A stretch of 47,552 nucleotides of DNA, taken from the NCBI GenBank assembly GCA_946549035.1, contig CAMNQH010000025.1, positions 1 to 47,552 of the forward strand, read 5' to 3'. Origin of the DNA: an uncultured Lachnospiraceae bacterium (GTDB taxonomy: Bacteria; Bacillota; Clostridia; Lachnospirales; Lachnospiraceae). A program made the translations under genes and the position numbers. Below the pieces are notes generated by a model that was not told the origin of the DNA, made no database searches, and saw nothing but the letters and a program-made list of their open reading frames with translations. The stretch's first letter is position 1. Each line of letters opens with the position of its first letter. Of this stretch, positions 43,076 to 47,552 are shown one piece after another.

Positions 43076-44455
43076 GTGGAGCCAGCAGATACAGAAAATT
43101 CACAGAGTTTTTTTACCAAAGACAAATCCTTTTATCGGACATTTTTTAGCATGACGGCTATCGTGGCGCTGCAGAATCTGGTAGCTTACAGTATCAATAT
43201 GGCGGACAATATTATGCTGGGGAGCTACGGCCAAGAAGCCTTATCCGGAGCCGCCACTGTAAATCAAATCTTTTTTATGGTTCAGCAATGCGCCCTGGCT
43301 GTAGGAAACGCCCTGGTCGTCCTGGCGTCTCAATACTGGGGTGAAAAACGTATTTCCCCCATTCGCACCTTAACAGGCATCGCCCTAAAACTGGGGGCTG
43401 CTTTAAGCGTTCTGATTGTAGCTCTTTGTTCTCTGATTCCGGAACCCCTGCTTCGTCTGTTCACCAGCTCCCCGGAAATCATTGCCACCGGAAAGGAATA
43501 TTTGTTTTTAGTCCAATGGACCTTTGCTTTATTTATCCTGACCAATGTACTGATGGCTGCTCTACGAAGCGTTGGCATCGTAAAGATATCTTTTTATATT
43601 TCTGTAGTGTCTCTTATTGTAAATGTAGGGATCAATTATACCTTGATTTTCGGACGCTTCGGGTTTCCGGAGCTTGGAGTAAAAGGCGCGGCCGTAGGTA
43701 CGCTTGTGGCCCGGATTTTGGAATTCCTTATTGTTGTAGGTTATATCATCAAAGCAGACCTTAAAATAAAGCTGTTTTCCAAAGAGCTTTTAAAGTCGGA
43801 CCGAAACCTCCGAAGGGATTATACAAAGATCTTTTTGCCCATCATGTGCTCTCAGGTTCTGTGGGGCATTTCCGTTCCGATGCAGACGGCTATCCTGGGA
43901 CATTTATCCCCAGACGCCATTGCCGCAAATTCTGTGGCCACTACCTTCTATCAATACTTAAAGGTTATTGTCATTGCCATTTCTTCCACCTCGGCAGTCA
44001 TGATTGGCAATGCCATCGGCCGCGGAGAGACAGGGCGCATCAAATCCGACGCCCGCACTCTGTCCCTGATTGACGTTATCATCGGATTGATTCTTGGAAT
44101 CACCCTTGTTCTGCTTCGAGAACCTCTGCTGTCTATGTACAGCTTGTCAGAAGGCGCTACTGAAATGGCCTCAAACCTTATCCTGATTATGGGCTTTGTC
44201 ATGGTTGGCATGTCCTATCAAATGCCTGTCAGCTTTGGAATTATTCAAGGGGGCGGCGATACAGGTTTTACCATGAAAATGAATATGATCAGCACCTGGC
44301 TTATCGTTATGCCTCTGTCTTTTATGGCTGCCTTCTGGTGGAAATGGCCCGTGGAAGCCGTGGTGATGGTGATTCAGTCCGATCAAATCTTCAAAGGCCT
44401 CCCCACCTTCCTGCGGTTTAGAAGTTATCGTTGGATTCGGAAGCTGACAAATTAA
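43076..44455 (+). CDS. MATE-family multidrug/toxin exporter
   Basis: This is a polytopic MATE transporter, normally a Na+ or H+ antiporter that extrudes cationic drugs or metabolites. Its 459 residues contain about 12 membrane segments in two related halves, with family segments NMADNIMLGSYGQEALSGA near the start, LASQYWGEKR, and later VPMQTAILGHLSPDAIAANS. The start is a GTG at 43076, nine bases after AAGGAGG. It is the second gene of the unit and ends at a strong terminator. Confidence 0.93.
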   Translation: MEPADTENSQSFFTKDKSFYRTFFSMTAIVALQNLVAYSINMADNIMLGSYGQEALSGAATVNQIFFMVQQCALAVGNALVVLASQYWGEKRISPIRTLTGIALKLGAALSVLIVALCSLIPEPLLRLFTSSPEIIATGKEYLFLVQWTFALFILTNVLMAALRSVGIVKISFYISVVSLIVNVGINYTLIFGRFGFPELGVKGAAVGTLVARILEFLIVVGYIIKADLKIKLFSKELLKSDRNLRRDYTKIFLPIMCSQVLWGISVPMQTAILGHLSPDAIAANSVATTFYQYLKVIVIAISSTSAVMIGNAIGRGETGRIKSDARTLSLIDVIIGLILGITLVLLREPLLSMYSLSEGATEMASNLILIMGFVMVGMSYQMPVSFGIIQGGGDTGFTMKMNMISTWLIVMPLSFMAAFWWKWPVEAVVMVIQSDQIFKGLPTFLRFRSYRWIRKLTN

Positions 44456-44459
44456 AAAC

Positions 44460-44500
44460 GCTGCAGTGTGCCTTTTTTATCAGGCACACTGCAGCATTTT
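44460..44500 (+). terminator. Bidirectional terminator between MATE gene and convergent gene
   Basis: A 13-bp perfect stem (44460-44472 with 44483-44495, 10-nt loop) is followed by ATTTTTAT on the plus strand and GTTTTTAAT on the minus strand. It serves both converging transcripts. Confidence 0.9.
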
Positions 44501-44542
44501 TATTTATCTTCCCGTCTATCATTCGGTATGGTTTCTTTTCCC

Positions 44543-45802
44543 TTATCGGATTTTTTTGGGAAAAGAAATAATTCTCTCCCCGGAACCTTCCGGCTCCCTG
44601 ACCTGCGTCATTCTTAACAGCTTCTCCTCCAGCTTAGGCGGAAGCACTTCCTGTCCGACTAAGCCTTTAATTTGAGATAAGATTTCCGGCGGCAGCTGGC
44701 GGATCTGATCTTCGCTCATTTGTTCCATTTCATGGAAAAATCCCATGACGGTTTCTATTTCTTCTTCACTATCCCTTCCAAAATGACGGAAAAAATCATA
44801 TTCCGCCTCTTCCAGCGCCGGAAGTTCTTTCTCCATGGTAATCGAAATCCCCAATTTATCACAAAGATTTTCTGCAAACGCATAAGTACGTTCCTCTTTT
44901 ACTTTCAGCTCTTTTGGGCAAATCTTCTGCTCCAGCAACACATCCAAAAACATTTCCACAAGCCTTTCCGGCTGGTCTTCATAGTTGCATACCGGAGACA
45001 CCGGCAAAAGAACCCCCGTCTCGGTATCTATTGCCAATAAAATCACTGGAAATACCGGAATCGTATCCTCCGGATCCTTCACAGCTTCCGGGAACCGGAC
45101 AATCTTGCATTCCCACACGCCCTTTCGTTCTGCTTTTTTCAAATTGGCAATTACAATATCATTGGCAGCTTCCGGTTTGGGCCACTGTATTGGTTTTTTC
45201 TCAGGAAGAACCGTCTTACTCAATTCATAGACGTCTCCCTTTTTTTCCAGCAGCGGAATCTCCCTGGGAAAATCTCCTTCTCCAAATCCCAATTCCTTAG
45301 GCGTTTTCTCTTCTAAAAGCCTTGCCATCTCAACGGCGGCCTCCAACGCCTCCCCAAGGAGCGCCTGCTCTTTCTTTGTCTGCAGCTTCCAGGGAACGTG
45401 ATTGGGCAGATATTTGGAAAACATAGGGTATGCATTACGGCCCGACAATCGGATTCCATGAGCTTTCGCATACTGCCTTACCTCTTCCTGTTCCTCTAAG
45501 GTCAGCTCGTCTTTTCTGTCAAAGGAACATTGTAAGCAGTTTTGGCACATCAAATGCTCCTGATATTCCTGGGGCTGCATCTGATATGTATCTGCTTCTG
45601 TGGCCGTGAAAAAACTGGAAATGCCTTTCTCTCCCACATACAGCCCCAGGGCGCAATACTCCCCCATTGCTCCCATAATACTGATATAACCGATGTTGCC
45701 GTCTGAAAGACCTACGGCAAAGAGGTCCATATCAAACAAAGTCTTCCACAATTTTGTTTTTTTGTATGCAAATGCATATTCATATAATTGATGGGATATC
45801 AT
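44543..45802 (-). CDS. Uncharacterised cytoplasmic protein
   Basis: I do not recognise a functional family. The 419-residue protein lacks a signal peptide or membrane helix. The N-terminal part has ALGLYVGEKGISSF and, at about 85-95, the cysteine pair CQNCLQC; the middle has acidic segments (EEEIETVMGF); the C-terminal part is helical and charged. It resembles the DUF6930/DUF7309-type proteins of Bacillota, but that is a guess. I start it at the ATG at 45802 with GGAGG nine bases upstream; the in-frame TTG at 45817 lies within that Shine-Dalgarno. It follows polC by 35 bp, possibly on one transcript. Confidence 0.7.
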   Translation of the reverse strand: MISHQLYEYAFAYKKTKLWKTLFDMDLFAVGLSDGNIGYISIMGAMGEYCALGLYVGEKGISSFFTATEADTYQMQPQEYQEHLMCQNCLQCSFDRKDELTLEEQEEVRQYAKAHGIRLSGRNAYPMFSKYLPNHVPWKLQTKKEQALLGEALEAAVEMARLLEEKTPKELGFGEGDFPREIPLLEKKGDVYELSKTVLPEKKPIQWPKPEAANDIVIANLKKAERKGVWECKIVRFPEAVKDPEDTIPVFPVILLAIDTETGVLLPVSPVCNYEDQPERLVEMFLDVLLEQKICPKELKVKEERTYAFAENLCDKLGISITMEKELPALEEAEYDFFRHFGRDSEEEIETVMGFFHEMEQMSEDQIRQLPPEILSQIKGLVGQEVLPPKLEEKLLRMTQVREPEGSGERIISFPKKIR

Positions 45803-45837
45803 ATATTTTTCCTCCAATACTAAAACAGATTCCTTTT

Positions 45838-47552
45838 CTAAAAATCAAATAAAGATAATTGATTGGATTCTGGCAAATTTCCTAAAAGTCCCAGATCATC
45901 CATCAAATCAATCACAGATTTGCTGACCTTCGTCCGTTGTCTGAAATCATCCTTAGATAAAAATTTTCCTTCTTTAGCCGCTTCCACCACCGCTTCTGCA
46001 GCCTTATCCCCCAATCCTTCAATGGTGCTTAAAGACGGCAGCAGCTTTCCATCCACAATCTGGAACATCTGGGCCTTGGAATTGTAAATATCAATGGGAA
46101 TAAAGGAAAATCCCCGGGCGTACATCTCCTGAACAATCTTCATATCTTTTACAGTATCTTGCTCTTTTTTACTTAAGGTATCCTTCCTTCGGTCATAATC
46201 CGCCAAAAAATATTCTAGCTTCTCTTTGCCCTGGCACATCAGTTCATAATTAAAAGAGGTTGCCCGGATACTGAAAAACGCAGCATAATAAGCCAAGGGA
46301 TAAAACACCTTACAATAGGCGATACGCCATGCCATCATAACGTAAGCCGCCGCATGGGCTTTGGGGAACATATATTTAATCTTCTTACAGGACCAGATAT
46401 ACCAGTCCGGCACATTGGCCGCCAACATGTCCTTCTCCCATTCCGGCTTTAACCCTTTCCCCTTCCGGACACTTTCCATTATGGTAAAGGATTCCTCACT
46501 GTCCATTCCCATACCAATGAGATACGTCATAATATCGTCACGGGTACAGATAGCCGTAGAAATTGTCGCTTTCCCCTCCTGAATCAACGTCTGGGCATTT
46601 CCCAGCCATACATCCGTCCCATGGGACAAGCCGGAAATACGCACCAAATCGGAAAACGACTGGGGATTGGTGTCCACCAGCATCTGGATTACAAATTCTG
46701 TTCCGAATTCCGGAATTCCCAAAGATCCTAAGGGACAGCCGCCAATATCCTCTGGTTCAATGCCTAAGGCCTTGGTATTCTGAAACAAAGACATGACATT
46801 GGGATCATCCAGAGGAATCTTCTGAGCGTCGATGCCGGTCAAATCCTCCAGCATACGAATCATGGTAGGATCATCGTGTCCCAGTATATCTAATTTCAGC
46901 AGGTTGTGGTCGATGGAATGATAATCAAAATGAGTAGTGACAATATCCGTAGTCATATCGTTGGCCGGATGCTGCACCGGGGTAAAGGAATAAATTTCTT
47001 CTCCCAAGGGAAGAACAATAATTCCTCCTGGATGCTGTCCCGTCGTCCGGCGCACTCCTACGCACCCTTCCACCACTCTGGAAATCTCGCAATTTCGTTT
47101 TCGCACTCCTCGTTCTTCATAATAATTTTTTACATAGCCGAAAGCCGTTTTATCCGCCAAAGTACCGATGGTCCCGGCACGGAAGGTCTGTCCCTCTCCA
47201 AAAATCACTTCGGTATATTTATGGGCTTTACTCTGGTATTCTCCGGAAAAATTCAAGTCAATATCCGGTTCCTTATTTCCTTTAAATCCCAAAAATGTCT
47301 CAAAGGGAATATCAAACCCTTCCTTGCACAAAGGCTTTTTGCAAACCGGGCATTCCCGGTCCGGCATATCGCATCCGGCCCGGCCCGCATAAGCCCGCAC
47401 CTCTTTGGAATCAAAATCACTGAAATGGCAGTGCTTACAATAATAATGGGGAGCCAGGGGGTTGACCTCTGTAATACCCGCCATGGTTGCTACAAAGGAA
47501 GACCCTACCGAACCTCGAGAGCCTACCAGATAACCGTCCTCATTGGATTTCC
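45838..47552 (-). CDS. polC: DNA polymerase III alpha subunit PolC, C-terminal part (5' part outside window)
   Basis: PolC is the Gram-positive replicative polymerase. The 571 visible residues begin in the palm (EDGYLVGSRGSVGSSF), then a zinc-finger region (YYCKHCHFSD; CDMPDRECPVCKKPL), the catalytic-Asp segment PDIDLNFSG, the FRAGTIGTLADKTAFGYV motif and the C-terminal HhH-rich region (SLSTIEGLGDKAAEAV near the end). The N-terminal OB and exonuclease parts lie to the right of the window. It confirms a Bacillota-type replisome. Confidence 0.97.
   Translation of the reverse strand, partial: KSNEDGYLVGSRGSVGSSFVATMAGITEVNPLAPHYYCKHCHFSDFDSKEVRAYAGRAGCDMPDRECPVCKKPLCKEGFDIPFETFLGFKGNKEPDIDLNFSGEYQSKAHKYTEVIFGEGQTFRAGTIGTLADKTAFGYVKNYYEERGVRKRNCEISRVVEGCVGVRRTTGQHPGGIIVLPLGEEIYSFTPVQHPANDMTTDIVTTHFDYHSIDHNLLKLDILGHDDPTMIRMLEDLTGIDAQKIPLDDPNVMSLFQNTKALGIEPEDIGGCPLGSLGIPEFGTEFVIQMLVDTNPQSFSDLVRISGLSHGTDVWLGNAQTLIQEGKATISTAICTRDDIMTYLIGMGMDSEESFTIMESVRKGKGLKPEWEKDMLAANVPDWYIWSCKKIKYMFPKAHAAAYVMMAWRIAYCKVFYPLAYYAAFFSIRATSFNYELMCQGKEKLEYFLADYDRRKDTLSKKEQDTVKDMKIVQEMYARGFSFIPIDIYNSKAQMFQIVDGKLLPSLSTIEGLGDKAAEAVVEAAKEGKFLSKDDFRQRTKVSKSVIDLMDDLGLLGNLPESNQLSLFDF

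Overview
The window looks like the chromosome of an anaerobic, low-to-mid GC Bacillota, most likely a Lachnospiraceae-type clostridium. The basis is a PolC-type replicative polymerase, an [FeFe]-hydrogenase module, the ylxR/ylxQ-containing nusA-infB operon, a Firmicutes-style infC-rpmI-rplT leader, and an ox-phos-free gene content. Genus cannot be fixed from the sequence alone. Nearly all genes lie on the minus strand; the plus-strand exceptions are a D,D-carboxypeptidase, a PHP phosphoesterase, a beta-propeller/MATE pair and one broken small gene.

Layout. 1-2.7 kb: end of a hydrogenase operon (a NuoF-like/GltD-like fusion flavoprotein overlapping an [FeFe]-hydrogenase that runs off the left edge). 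3.0-6.1 kb: a minus-strand run of metallophosphoesterase, scpA, scpB and a soluble chemoreceptor-like protein. 6.2-10 kb: a D,D-carboxypeptidase, cardiolipin synthase and a cytoplasmic subtilase. 10-13.9 kb: pnp with a long leader stem, rpsO with a folded leader, and a secreted SH3/NlpC-P60 hydrolase. 14-16.9 kb: a two-gene accessory unit, a glycosyltransferase-like protein and an unusual HTH/NAD-epimerase fusion. 17-27.6 kb: one long operon rimP-nusA-ylxR-ylxQ-infB-rbfA-nrnA-truB-ribF-Na/Pi transporter, with a clear promoter, an attenuator-like hairpin in the leader and an intrinsic terminator at the end. 27.6-28.9 kb: a secreted protein of three Ig-like repeats.

29.07-31.95 kb is a gene graveyard: a decayed IS4-type transposase, an IS110-type transposase fragment, a frameshifted small coiled-coil gene with a remnant of a paralogue before it, and a phd/doc toxin-antitoxin locus in which the toxin carries an internal deletion while the antitoxin is intact. 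32.1-33.8 kb: tRNA-Glu(CTC), then infC-rpmI-rplT, with a terminator/antiterminator leader and an apparent AUU start for infC.

33.9-41.8 kb: a PHP phosphoesterase, convergent with a minus-strand run of pheA, an AAA ATPase, a Ppx/GppA phosphatase, polyphosphate kinase and a HAD phosphatase. 42-44.5 kb: DUF5050-like propeller and MATE exporter. 44.5-47.5 kb: an uncharacterised protein and the C-terminal part of polC.

Most of the window is conserved housekeeping sequence. The items I consider most worth a second look are the HTH/epimerase fusion with its glycosyltransferase-like partner, the compact hydrogenase pair, the double-stranded pnp leader, the infC AUU start with its attenuator, and the degraded toxin-antitoxin/IS region. 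I did not find a clearly new defence or mobile system.
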